Of a stretch of DNA of 64,000 bases, positions 1 through 7,256 are shown one piece after another. Numbering within the stretch: position 1 is the first letter of the stretch; the number at the start of each line of letters is the position of its first letter. Source of the stretch: Nitrobacter winogradskyi Nb-255 (GTDB lineage Bacteria; Pseudomonadota; Alphaproteobacteria; Rhizobiales; Xanthobacteraceae); assembly GCF_000012725.1 (NCBI RefSeq), contig NC_007406.1:310001-374000 (forward strand), given 5' to 3'. The notes under the pieces were generated by a model. It had not been told where the DNA came from. It saw nothing but the letters and a program-made list of their open reading frames with translations, and ran no database searches. The position numbers and the translations under genes were made by a program.

Positions 1-525
1 ATCGAAGAGGTTCGGCAATTCGAAGAACGGCACTCGGTCGGCAGCAAGGCGCGACTTGCCCTCGCCCTGCTGCTCTACACCGGACAGCGGCGCTCGGATG
101 TCGTCGCGCTCGGCCGGCAGCACATCCGGGACGGATGGTTCACTTTCACGCAGGTGAAGAACCGCAACCGCAAGCCTGTCACTCTCTCGATACCCGTGCG
201 GCCTGAGCTGAAGGCAATCATCGACGCAACGCCTTCGGGCAACCTCACGTACCTTGTGACGGCATTCGGCAAGCCGTTCACAGCAAACGGCTTCGGCAAC
301 TGGTTCCGCGAGCGCTGTGATGAGGCGGGTCTGCCGCACTGTTCGGCGCATGGTCTGCGCAAGGCGGCGGCGGCACGTCTTGCCGAACTCGGCGCGAGCG
401 AAAGCGAGATCATGGCCGTCACCGGCCACACGACCTCCAAGGAGATCGTGCGCTACACCCGCGGCGCTCGGCAGAAGGTCCTCGCGGCGAACGCGATGGC
501 GCGCTTCGGCGAAAACAAAGATTGA
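1..525 (+). CDS. Tyrosine recombinase (phage/island integrase), 3' part only
   Basis: The reading frame is open from base 1 and ends at TGA 523-525, so the window holds only the C-terminal ~174 residues. The catalytic set of tyrosine recombinases is visible: Arg in TGQRRSD (about codon 30), a Lys in the following beta-hairpin (TQVKNR), HGLRK, the GHTT histidine and the Tyr nucleophile in EIVRYTR. The catalytic domain therefore looks intact. The gene points at the 3' end of tRNA-Phe only 90 bp downstream, the usual placement of an island integrase next to its attachment site. The N-terminal DNA-binding part and the rest of the island are off the left edge, so whether the whole gene is intact cannot be judged. 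Confidence 0.9.
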   Translation: MEEVRQFEERHSVGSKARLALALLLYTGQRRSDVVALGRQHIRDGWFTFTQVKNRNRKPVTLSIPVRPELKAIIDATPSGNLTYLVTAFGKPFTANGFGNWFRERCDEAGLPHCSAHGLRKAAAARLAELGASESEIMAVTGHTTSKEIVRYTRGARQKVLAANAMARFGENKD

Positions 526-532
526 ACAAAAC

Positions 533-569
533 TGCCCCACTTTTCCCGGCAGCGGGAAGCGGTGGGGCA
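533..569 (+). terminator. Hairpin after the integrase gene
   Basis: An 8-bp outer stem (TGCCCCAC / GTGGGGCA) encloses a second stem (TTCCCG / CGGGAA) eight bases after the integrase stop. No run of T follows, so it may be a Rho-assisted terminator or a transcript-end stem rather than a classical intrinsic terminator. Confidence 0.5.
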
Positions 570-615
570 AATTCGCGCTCTAAGCGATTGAATTTTCAGG
601 CGGCGACGCAAGGGA

Positions 616-650
616 TGGTGCCCAGGGGCGGGATCGAACCACCGACACTG
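616..650. other. Probable island attachment site (3' half of tRNA-Phe)
   Basis: Island integrases of this type usually recombine in the anticodon-to-3' half of a tRNA gene and rebuild it on integration. The adjacent integrase makes this segment the likely att core. The matching direct repeat would be off the left edge, so the exact core cannot be read here. Confidence 0.45.
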
Positions 651-691
651 CGATTTTCAGTCGCATGCTCTACCAACTGAGCTACCTGGGC
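616..691 (-). tRNA. tRNA-Phe (anticodon GAA)
   Basis: Read on the minus strand, the 76 bases form a complete cloverleaf. The acceptor stem is GCCCAGG / CCTGGGC, the D-arm contains AGCTCAGTTGGTAGAGC, the anticodon loop is CTGAAAA with anticodon GAA, the T-loop is GGTTCGATCC, and CCA is encoded at the 3' end (616-618). The 3' end faces the integrase, as expected if this tRNA served as the attachment site of an island to the left. Confidence 0.98.
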
Positions 692-826
692 GTCGTCCAG
701 CTTTTGCAGGGCGCGCCGGTTTATAGTCAGGCCGGAAGGTCCTGTCCACCCGTCTGCCGGTGTTGTTGTGTTGAACTGCGAGCTTGCCTCTCGATCAGGC
801 CGAGTCGCTGACCTCAGGCCCGCGGC

Positions 827-1009
827 CTATTCCGCATCGTCATCATCGGCCCTGCTGGCGGGAATGGCGTAGGAACCGGACAGCCAGCGATTCAGATCCA
901 CGTCGCGGCAGCGCTCGGAGCAAAACGGACGCGAATCCTCGGCCGCCGGCTTGCCGCAGATCGGGCACGGCTTGTCCGGCCGCGTGCGGGCTGGTTTCCT
1001 AACCGGCAT
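827..1009 (-). CDS. yacG: DNA gyrase inhibitor YacG (zinc-ribbon protein)
   Basis: A 60-residue protein with a four-cysteine zinc site: C15 and C18 in CPICGK, C30 and C34 in FCSERC. This is followed by the family hallmark [13 protein letters not shown]. YacG binds gyrase B and inhibits its activity in Escherichia coli. The start at 1009 was chosen because it follows a short basic stretch typical of the family; longer upstream reading runs into maf. The start overlaps the maf stop by 11 bases, so the two genes are probably translationally coupled. The acidic tail (ADDDDAE) is common in alphaproteobacterial members. Confidence 0.93.
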   Translation of the reverse strand: MPVRKPARTRPDKPCPICGKPAAEDSRPFCSERCRDVDLNRWLSGSYAIPASRADDDDAE

Positions 1010-1622
1010 CCAACCAGCCGGCACGGATCGGAAATTCCTCGCCGCCGAGTAGCGCAATCGACTCGTTGAGCGGCAATCCGACCACATTGGTATAGGATCC
1101 CACCAGCTTGACCACGAACGAGCCGGCGATGCCCTGAATTGCGTAGCCGCCTGCCTTGCCTCGCCATTCCCCGGAACCGATGTAGGCCTGAATGTCTTCC
1201 TCGCTCAGCCGCTTGAAGCGAACACGCGTTTCGACCAGCCGCTGACGAAAATTCTCCTTCGGGGTCACGAGACACACGGCGGTATACACGCGATGATTTC
1301 GTCCCGAGAGCAGCCGCAGGCACTGTGAGGCCTCATCGACCAAGTCGGCTTTGGGCAGGATGCGGCGGCCGACGGCGACGACGGTATCGGCCGCCAGAAT
1401 AAACGAGCCGCGAAGCTCGTCGTCGATCTGCAATGCTCTCAAGGCGGCATCAGCCTTGGCGCGAGCGAGGCGATTGGCGCAGGCGCGGGGAAGTTCCCCC
1501 TTTGTCGGCGTCTCATCGATGTCGACAGGCCGCAGCGCGTCGGGTTCGATACCTGCCTGGTTGAGGAGGCTGAGCCGTCGCGGCGAACCGGAGGCGAGTA
1601 CGAGTTTGGGGCGGCCTGACAT
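999..1622 (-). CDS. maf: Maf-family nucleoside triphosphate pyrophosphatase
   Basis: The 207-residue product has the family N-terminus [10 protein letters not shown], the middle motif [15 protein letters not shown] and [11 protein letters not shown] near residue 160. Maf proteins hydrolyse dTTP, UTP or modified nucleotides and are linked to septum control and nucleotide-pool cleaning. It precedes and overlaps yacG. In many related genomes infA stands just upstream of maf, but here the upstream neighbour is an unrelated exported protein on the other strand. The only infA in the window lies about 39 kb away. Confidence 0.93.
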   Translation of the reverse strand: MSGRPKLVLASGSPRRLSLLNQAGIEPDALRPVDIDETPTKGELPRACANRLARAKADAALRALQIDDELRGSFILAADTVVAVGRRILPKADLVDEASQCLRLLSGRNHRVYTAVCLVTPKENFRQRLVETRVRFKRLSEEDIQAYIGSGEWRGKAGGYAIQGIAGSFVVKLVGSYTNVVGLPLNESIALLGGEEFPIRAGWLDAG

Positions 1623-1635
1623 GTGGTTTCGTGTC

Positions 1636-1690
1636 TAGCGCGTTTTCCGCAAAAGTGGATACCGGTTTTGCGATCGAATACGCGCAAAAT
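1636..1690. repeat. Fragment of the dispersed palindromic repeat (family A)
   Basis: Begins tagcgcgttttccgc and contains the aagtggataccggtttt core shared with other copies. It lies directly upstream of maf. This is only the first half-unit, without the GAGCC hairpin half. Confidence 0.6.
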
Positions 1691-1912
1691 GATTCGAGAG
1701 TATTTCTTGCAGCTAACCGGACTCCACTCAGCCGTAAATGCTCCACGGCATGATCTATCGGAACGTATCCGGTTCGACAACGGCAACAGCAACGATGCCG
1801 GTGCTCGGAGCCCCTTGAGCGCCGGCCACGCGGCGGCGGGCCCGGCCATGACCGGGCTCCGCCACGACCTCTTGGCGGCTGACATCCGCGGCGGGCTTGC
1901 TACACAGGTTCG

Positions 1913-3109
1913 ATGTTGAGCCGAATGATTCGTCGTTGTCACCAAATCGTCGCGGGCGCGCTGCTGCTTGCGTCGCTCGCCGAGGTTCCCGATAGCGCAG
2001 CGGCGCCCGCGTCGTTCGCCGGCGCGATGGCGCAGGCCGCATCCCCGGCCGCCATTGCGGATTACCGCCGCAAGCTGAAGGCGTATCAGGAAGCTCGCGC
2101 TGCGTTCGAGCAGGAGGCGGGCGCCTACTGGAACGCGATTGCCGACAAGAGACGGATCAGGAATGCCAAGCGGCGCGACCGTCAGCCCGTCTCGCTCGAT
2201 GATTATGTGCTGGTCCATCCTCCGCTCTATGATGGACCGCAACGCCCGATCAACCCGGAGCCGGAAGAGGAGCGTTCGCCACGGCAGCGCAAGTCCATTC
2301 CCGTCGTCGCCGATTTCCTGAGGGCGGCGGCGGAGCAGTTCCAGTTCACGCCGCAGCGGCCGAGAACCGAGACCGACTTCAAGCGCGCCTATGCGAGTGT
2401 GGCGCGAGCCTACGGCCTGACGAAAGAGCAGGCAGTGCGGGTCTATTCGTTCGAGACCGGCGGCAATGGCAATCACGACATGCAGTCGGGCCTCAGCACG
2501 TCCCGGCCGGGATCGCGCGCGATCTCCACCGCGATCGGCTATAACCAGCTGCTCACCACCAACAGCGTCGAGCTTCTCGCCGAACAGGGTGATGACCTCC
2601 TGCGCGCGCTTGGCGAGAAAGCGGCGCGATCGTCAGGACCGCAGCGTGCGGCGGCCGAGCGCAAGATCGCGGTGGTCAAGCGGATGGTGGCCTATGCGCG
2701 CTCGGTGCCCGATACCTGGAGCGCGCACCAGAAGCTTGCCGACACGCCGAAAGGCTGGGCGATCCATGCGCTGGTGCTGGATATCGATGTCGGTCCGTTG
2801 CTGCAGACCCACAAGCTGCTGACCTCGATCATCTTCGCTCGCAACAAGGGCTATGCCCGCCCGCTGACCGCCGCCGAACTGGAGATGATGAATCTCACCG
2901 GCGACGGCACCGGCTTTGACATGGTGACGATGCCGCCTGTGATGCGCGAACGGGTGCCGACGGCGAATTTCTTCCAGCGCCGGGGTTATGAACGCAATCC
3001 GGTGGCGATCCGTCACAACACGGTGGCGAAGCTGCTTGCGGTCACCAACGCCCGGATGGACAGCAACAGCGCAAAGCCGGGCGCGAGGGAACTGGCGGCG
3101 GCGTTCTAA
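1913..3109 (+). CDS. Exported protein, possibly lysozyme/transglycosylase-like; function unknown
   Basis: 398 residues with a basic start and a hydrophobic stretch (IVAGALLLASLA) typical of a signal peptide. An Ala/charged region (about 45-90) may be helical. The central part has YSFETGGNGNHDMQ followed by GYNQLLTTNS; a glutamate in ETGG plus a GYNQ-type motif recalls lysozyme-fold lytic transglycosylases, but the match is loose. The ATG at 1913 gives the signal peptide; a second ATG four codons on is equally possible. It stands alone between maf and a thiolase gene. The product name is a guess; the secreted location is better supported. Confidence 0.6.
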   Translation: MLSRMIRRCHQIVAGALLLASLAEVPDSAAAPASFAGAMAQAASPAAIADYRRKLKAYQEARAAFEQEAGAYWNAIADKRRIRNAKRRDRQPVSLDDYVLVHPPLYDGPQRPINPEPEEERSPRQRKSIPVVADFLRAAAEQFQFTPQRPRTETDFKRAYASVARAYGLTKEQAVRVYSFETGGNGNHDMQSGLSTSRPGSRAISTAIGYNQLLTTNSVELLAEQGDDLLRALGEKAARSSGPQRAAAERKIAVVKRMVAYARSVPDTWSAHQKLADTPKGWAIHALVLDIDVGPLLQTHKLLTSIIFARNKGYARPLTAAELEMMNLTGDGTGFDMVTMPPVMRERVPTANFFQRRGYERNPVAIRHNTVAKLLAVTNARMDSNSAKPGARELAAAF

Positions 3110-3118
3110 CAAATGAGA

Positions 3119-3292
3119 AGCTTTTCCGGGCGAAGCATGTCCCCGGGCTTGACCCGAGGATGAATACCGGTTCGCCTGACGGCAACGCGTCAGAGCGTTT
3201 CAAGCGAAGCGGACGCCGGTTCGAGAGAAGAAAACGCGTCAAATCAAATTCATGGAGCCCGCTTCTGATTTTATCAGAAGCGGAAAGGCTCT
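3119..3292. repeat. Dispersed palindromic repeat, family A, with a doubled first half
   Basis: Two tandem versions of the accggttcg / aacgcgtc half (3119-3190 and 3192-3240) are followed by the GAGCC half, where gcttctgat and atcagaagc form a perfect stem (about 3261-3282). It fills the space between the exported-protein gene and the thiolase and could end upstream transcription. Confidence 0.75.
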
Positions 3293-3328
3293 AAATCAGG
3301 ATGAACCCGAATTGCCAGGAGACCGCCG

Positions 3329-4516
3329 ATGACCGAAGCCGTGATTGTCTCCACCGCCCGCACGCCGATCGGCAAGGCCTATCGGGGCGCTCTCAACGCC
3401 ACTGAAGGAGCGACCCTGCTCGGCCATGCCATCGGAGAAGCCGCTGTCCGCGCCGGGGTTGATCCACAGGAGATCGAGGACGTGGTGATGGGCGTGGCCA
3501 TGCAGCAGGGCGCCACTGGCGGCAACATCGCCCGCAAGGCGCTGCTTCGCGCCGGGCTCCCCGTGACCGTCGCCGGCGCCACCATCGACCGCCAATGCGC
3601 CTCGGGCCTTCAGGCGATCGCGCTGGCCGCGCGTTCCGTCCTGTTCGACGGCGTCGGAATCGCGGTCGGCGGCGGCGGCGAGTCGATCAGCCTGGTGCAG
3701 AACGAGCACGCCAACACCTTTCACGCAGAGGATCCGGCGCTTCTGGAGATCAAGCGCGAGGTCTACATGCCCATGATCGACACCGCGGAAGTGGTCGCGA
3801 AGCGCTACGGCATCTCGCGCCAGGCGCAGGACGAATATGCGCTCGAAAGCCAGCGCCGCACCGCCGCCGCGCAGCAGGAGGGCCGATTCAAGGACGAACT
3901 GGCGCCGATCTCCACAAGAATGGCGATCGTCGACAAGGAAACCGGGAACGTCACGTTCAGGGACGTGACGCTGTCGCAGGACGAAGGTCCGCGTCCCGAT
4001 ACGTCGGCTGAAGGTCTCGCCGGGCTCAAGCCGGTTCGCGGCGAAGGCTGCACCATCACCGCCGGCAATGCCAGCCAGCTGTCGGACGGCGCGAGCGCGG
4101 CCGTGATCATGAGCGGCACGGAGGCGTCGAGGCGCGGCCTGAATCCGCTCGGCATCTTCCGCGGTTTCGTCTCAGCCGGCTGCGAGCCTGATGAAATGGG
4201 CATCGGCCCGGTGTTCGCGGTGCCGCGCCTTCTGAAACGACACGGCCTCACCGTGGGAGACATCGATCTTTGGGAGTTGAACGAAGCGTTCGCGGTGCAG
4301 GTGATCTATTGCCGCGACAGGCTGGGCATCGATCCCGAAAAACTCAACGTCGACGGCGGAGCGATCGCGGTCGGTCATCCCTACGGAATGTCGGGCGCGC
4401 GCCTTGCCGGTCATGCCCTGATCGAGGGACGCCGGCGCAAGGCGAAATATGCCGTGGTCACCATGTGCGTCGGCGGCGGCATGGGCGCGGCCGGCCTATT
4501 CGAGGTGCTTCAGTAA
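3329..4516 (+). CDS. Acetyl-CoA acyltransferase (thiolase)
   Basis: 395 residues, full length for a type I/II thiolase. The nucleophile is Cys90 in RQCASGLQA. The other active-site residues are NEAFA, His350 in [10 protein letters not shown] and Cys380 in CVGGGMG. It either splits 3-ketoacyl-CoA in beta-oxidation or condenses acetyl-CoA. No hydratase, dehydrogenase or phaB-like partner lies beside it, so the pathway cannot be fixed; family resemblance slightly favours degradative FadA-like enzymes. The start is supported by AGGAG eight bases upstream. It is probably a single-gene unit flanked by repeat copies on both sides. Confidence 0.9.
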   Translation: MTEAVIVSTARTPIGKAYRGALNATEGATLLGHAIGEAAVRAGVDPQEIEDVVMGVAMQQGATGGNIARKALLRAGLPVTVAGATIDRQCASGLQAIALAARSVLFDGVGIAVGGGGESISLVQNEHANTFHAEDPALLEIKREVYMPMIDTAEVVAKRYGISRQAQDEYALESQRRTAAAQQEGRFKDELAPISTRMAIVDKETGNVTFRDVTLSQDEGPRPDTSAEGLAGLKPVRGEGCTITAGNASQLSDGASAAVIMSGTEASRRGLNPLGIFRGFVSAGCEPDEMGIGPVFAVPRLLKRHGLTVGDIDLWELNEAFAVQVIYCRDRLGIDPEKLNVDGGAIAVGHPYGMSGARLAGHALIEGRRRKAKYAVVTMCVGGGMGAAGLFEVLQ

Positions 4517-4559
4517 AGAGGCGCTCCGGTAAATTCCGGGATGCGCTCCCGCGCGTCCG

Positions 4560-4627
4560 ACGACGCGTCAGACCAATATCAATAGAGCCCCGCTTCCAAC
4601 TCTGTCGGAAGCGGAACGGCTCCGGGG
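4560..4627. repeat. Dispersed palindromic repeat, family A, mainly the GAGCC half
   Basis: Contains gacgcgtcag, then tagagccccgcttcc and ggaagcggaacggctcc, forming a stem. It separates the thiolase from the convergent CusF-like gene and may act as a two-way terminator. Confidence 0.65.
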
Positions 4628-4643
4628 CGATCGGCTTGGCCGT

Positions 4644-5042
4644 CTACTCCACCTCGATTTTGGTGATGGTCTTGTCAGTACCGGTTTTGGGATCGCCGCC
4701 GTCCTTGACGGAAAACTTCACCTTGTCGCCGGCGTGCACCGACTCCGACAGCTTGAGGTCGATCCTGAATTGCGTGGTTGCGCCTTCGGCTTCCGCCTTA
4801 TCCTTGTTGTCCTTGTCCTTGTCCTTGTCCTTGTGCTTGTCCTCTTCGTCTTTGTCCTTGCTCTTGTCGTTCTTCTCCTCCCGGATCGCGATCGTGCCGT
4901 TGAGCCGGTTGACGACCGTCACCAGACCCTTGCGGGTCTCCGCCGATGGCGTTTGCTGGGTCGGTGGTGTTGCCTGAGCGGGAGCCGCTGCACCGACGAT
5001 CGCGAGCAAGGAGCCGGCCAGAATCATCTTTGCCAGTATCAT
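4644..5042 (-). CDS. Exported CusF-like protein with a Lys/Asp repeat tract
   Basis: 132 residues. A signal peptide (about 1-24, ending AQA) is followed by a short beta-rich segment (KGLVTVVNRLNGTIAI). Residues about 57-83 are almost only K, D and E (KDKDEEDKHKDKDKDK). The C-terminal part has HAGDKVKFSVKDGG and TITKIEVE, resembling the small OB-fold of CusF-type periplasmic metal-binding proteins. The usual CusF metal-ligand Met/His pattern is not obvious, so metal binding is not claimed. The charged tract is encoded by a hexanucleotide repeat and could vary in length. Divergent from glpK. Confidence 0.65.
   Translation of the reverse strand: MILAKMILAGSLLAIVGAAAPAQATPPTQQTPSAETRKGLVTVVNRLNGTIAIREEKNDKSKDKDEEDKHKDKDKDKDNKDKAEAEGATTQFRIDLKLSESVHAGDKVKFSVKDGGDPKTGTDKTITKIEVE
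4803..4866. repeat. Hexanucleotide microsatellite (CTTGTC units) inside the exported-protein gene
   Basis: Near-perfect head-to-tail CTTGTC units encode Lys-Asp pairs on the minus strand. Each unit is six bases, so gain or loss by slippage would change the number of Lys-Asp pairs without breaking the frame. Confidence 0.8.
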
Positions 5043-5279
5043 CTAGGGTCTTTCGGTTGCTGAACAGTCATGAAAACAGAGGGCGTTTCGTTCCCGGAGA
5101 GGCATTTCCGCCTCGCGGGAGGGGGCGGAGAAGTCGCGCCAGGCATCTTATCCTTATCGTCCGTCGAAGCGTGAATCAAAACGAAGGCACAAACTTGACC
5201 TTGGACAGGCAATCCGCTTGCCTTGCCACTCTGGCGCGTTGCGCCGCCGCCGCGAGCCCGCAAGTTCGAGAACAACGTC

Positions 5280-6782
5280 ATGGTCACCCACGTCCTCGCC
5301 ATTGATCAAGGCACCACATCGTCACGGGCCATCGTGTTTCGCGCCGACCTCACCGTCGCCGCGATCGCGCAGCAGGAATTCCCGCAGCACTTTCCGGCGT
5401 CGGGCTGGGTCGAACATGAGCCGGAAGACATCTGGACCTCGACCGTTGCAACCTGCCGGCAGGCGATGAAGAAGGCGGGCGTCACGCCGAAGGACATCGC
5501 CGCCATCGGCATCACCAATCAGCGGGAAACCACGGTGGTCTGGGACCGCGTCACCGGAAAGGCGGTGCGTCGCGCCATCGTGTGGCAGGACCGGCGCACT
5601 GCGGATGTCTGCGCGCGGCTGAAAGCCGAGGGTCATGAGCCCGCGATATCGGCGAAAACCGGCTTGATCATCGACCCCTATTTTTCCGGCACCAAGGTCG
5701 CCTGGATACTCGATTCGGTTCCGGGGGCGCGGGCGCGGGCGATGCGCGGTGAGCTGATGTTCGGGACCGTGGATTGTTATCTCTTGTGGCGGCTGACCGG
5801 CGGCAAGGTGCACGCGACCGACGCCACCAATGCGTCGCGCACCATGCTGTTCGACATTCACACCGGGCACTGGGATGACGCGCTCCTGGATATTCTCCGG
5901 ATACCGCGTGCGATGCTGCCGGAGGTGAAGGATTCCTCGGCGCATTTCGGCGACAGCGCGCCTGAATTGTTCGGCGCGCCGATCGCGATCCGGGGCATCG
6001 CCGGCGATCAGCAGGCGGCGGTGGTGGGTCAGGCGTGCTTCACGCCCGGAATGATCAAGTCGACCTACGGCACCGGCTGCTTCGCGCTGCTCAACACCGG
6101 CGCGACGCCGGTCGCCTCGACCAACAAGCTGCTGACCACGATCGCCTATCAACTGAACGGCGAGCGTACCTACGCGCTGGAAGGTTCGATCTTCGTCGCC
6201 GGCTCGGCGGTGCAGTGGCTGCGGGACGGCCTGGGCCTCATCAAGAATGCTTCGGAGACGGAGCCGCTGGCGGAGCAGTCCGATCCCGTCCAATCGGTGT
6301 ATCTTGTGCCGGCGTTCGTCGGCATGGGTGCGCCGTATTGGAACCCGAATGTGCGTGGCGCGCTGTTCGGACTGACCCGCAACACCGGGCCGGCGGAACT
6401 CGCTCACGCGGCGCTGGAAAGCGTCTGCTACCAGACATTTGATCTTTGGGAGGCGATGCGCGCCGATTGGCCGGCCGACGCCGCCGCGCACACCGTGCTG
6501 GGGGTCGACGGCGGCATGACGGCCTCCAACTGGACCATGCAGCGTCTCGCGGACCTGCTCGGGGTACCGGTCGACCGGCCGGTCATTCAGGAGACCACGG
6601 CGCTGGGCGCGGCGTACCTCGCGGGGCTCTCCGCGGGCGTTTATCCGGAGCCGTCGCGGTTCGCCGACAATTGGCGGCGTGACCGCTGTTTCAAGCCGGC
6701 CATGAGCGCCGAGACGCGTGCGCGGAAGCTCAAGGGATGGACAGCCGCGGTGCGTGGCGTGCTGGCGAGCGACGAGGGGTAA
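5280..6782 (+). CDS. glpK: Glycerol kinase
   Basis: 500 residues, full length for the FGGY family. It phosphorylates glycerol to sn-glycerol 3-phosphate with ATP in the cytoplasm. Visible motifs are DQGTTSSR (9-16), [10 protein letters not shown] (81-90), the catalytic aspartate D243 in GIAGDQQAA, the phosphate loop STYGTGCF and [10 protein letters not shown] near the C-terminus. The start at 5280 matches family N-termini ([13 protein letters not shown]); upstream extension would add 19 unrelated residues. No glpF, glpD or glpR lies beside it, so it is an isolated unit. The Shine-Dalgarno sequence is weak. Confidence 0.96.
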   Translation: MVTHVLAIDQGTTSSRAIVFRADLTVAAIAQQEFPQHFPASGWVEHEPEDIWTSTVATCRQAMKKAGVTPKDIAAIGITNQRETTVVWDRVTGKAVRRAIVWQDRRTADVCARLKAEGHEPAISAKTGLIIDPYFSGTKVAWILDSVPGARARAMRGELMFGTVDCYLLWRLTGGKVHATDATNASRTMLFDIHTGHWDDALLDILRIPRAMLPEVKDSSAHFGDSAPELFGAPIAIRGIAGDQQAAVVGQACFTPGMIKSTYGTGCFALLNTGATPVASTNKLLTTIAYQLNGERTYALEGSIFVAGSAVQWLRDGLGLIKNASETEPLAEQSDPVQSVYLVPAFVGMGAPYWNPNVRGALFGLTRNTGPAELAHAALESVCYQTFDLWEAMRADWPADAAAHTVLGVDGGMTASNWTMQRLADLLGVPVDRPVIQETTALGAAYLAGLSAGVYPEPSRFADNWRRDRCFKPAMSAETRARKLKGWTAAVRGVLASDEG

Positions 6783-6828
6783 GGCGGGTATCCACGCGCG
6801 CCCGACAGGCGCGGCAAGGGAAGATCGC

Positions 6829-7254
6829 TCAAGTCCGTAAGGCGACCGCCGCCTTGCGGCGCAGTTGTCGGATTTCCTCGAAACGCGCGGTGACGTCACG
6901 CAGCACCGACGCGAGCCCGTTGATGCGGCCGCTCGCGTCCGTCAGCGGCACGATGGTGAATTCGAGCGAGATACGTCGGCCGTCCTTGTGAAGCGCGGGA
7001 ACGGCGAGCACGTCGCCGTCGCTGTAGCGACTCCGCCCGGTCAGCATTACCTCGCGGTAGCCGGCCCAGTGCCGGGCGCGCTGGTTTTCCGGAATGATCA
7101 GATCGAGCGACTGGCCGGTCGCCTCATCCGCGCTATGGCCGAAAATCCTGACCGCGCCCGGATTCCACAACGTGATCGTGCCGTTGCGGTCGGTGGCGAC
7201 GATCGCGTCCGCGGATGAATCGAGCAAGGCGGCGGCGATCGCGGATGCGTCCAC
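6829..7254 (-). CDS. Small single PAS-domain protein, coupled to metH
   Basis: 141 residues from a GTG at 7254, four bases beyond the metH stop (TGA 7259-7257), so translation is likely coupled. Nearly the whole protein is one PAS domain: AAALLDSSADAIVATD, LWNPGAVRIFGHS, IIPENQRARHWAGY, DGRRISLEFTIVPL and a terminal VLRDVTARFEE, like PAS sensors of redox, haem or small ligands. No kinase, GGDEF or HTH output domain follows; the protein ends in a short Arg/Lys helix. Its partner is unknown. The start is inferred from context; no ATG fits. Confidence 0.8.
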   Translation of the reverse strand: MDASAIAAALLDSSADAIVATDRNGTITLWNPGAVRIFGHSADEATGQSLDLIIPENQRARHWAGYREVMLTGRSRYSDGDVLAVPALHKDGRRISLEFTIVPLTDASGRINGLASVLRDVTARFEEIRQLRRKAAVALRT

Positions 7255-7256
7255 GG

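Noticed and set aside
1439-2476. Minus-strand frame of 345 codons across the maf start and the exported-protein gene
   Set aside because: It overlaps two better genes in other frames and resembles no family.
4803-4866. Regular short repeats that could suggest a CRISPR array
   Set aside because: The units are 6-base coding repeats without spacers.
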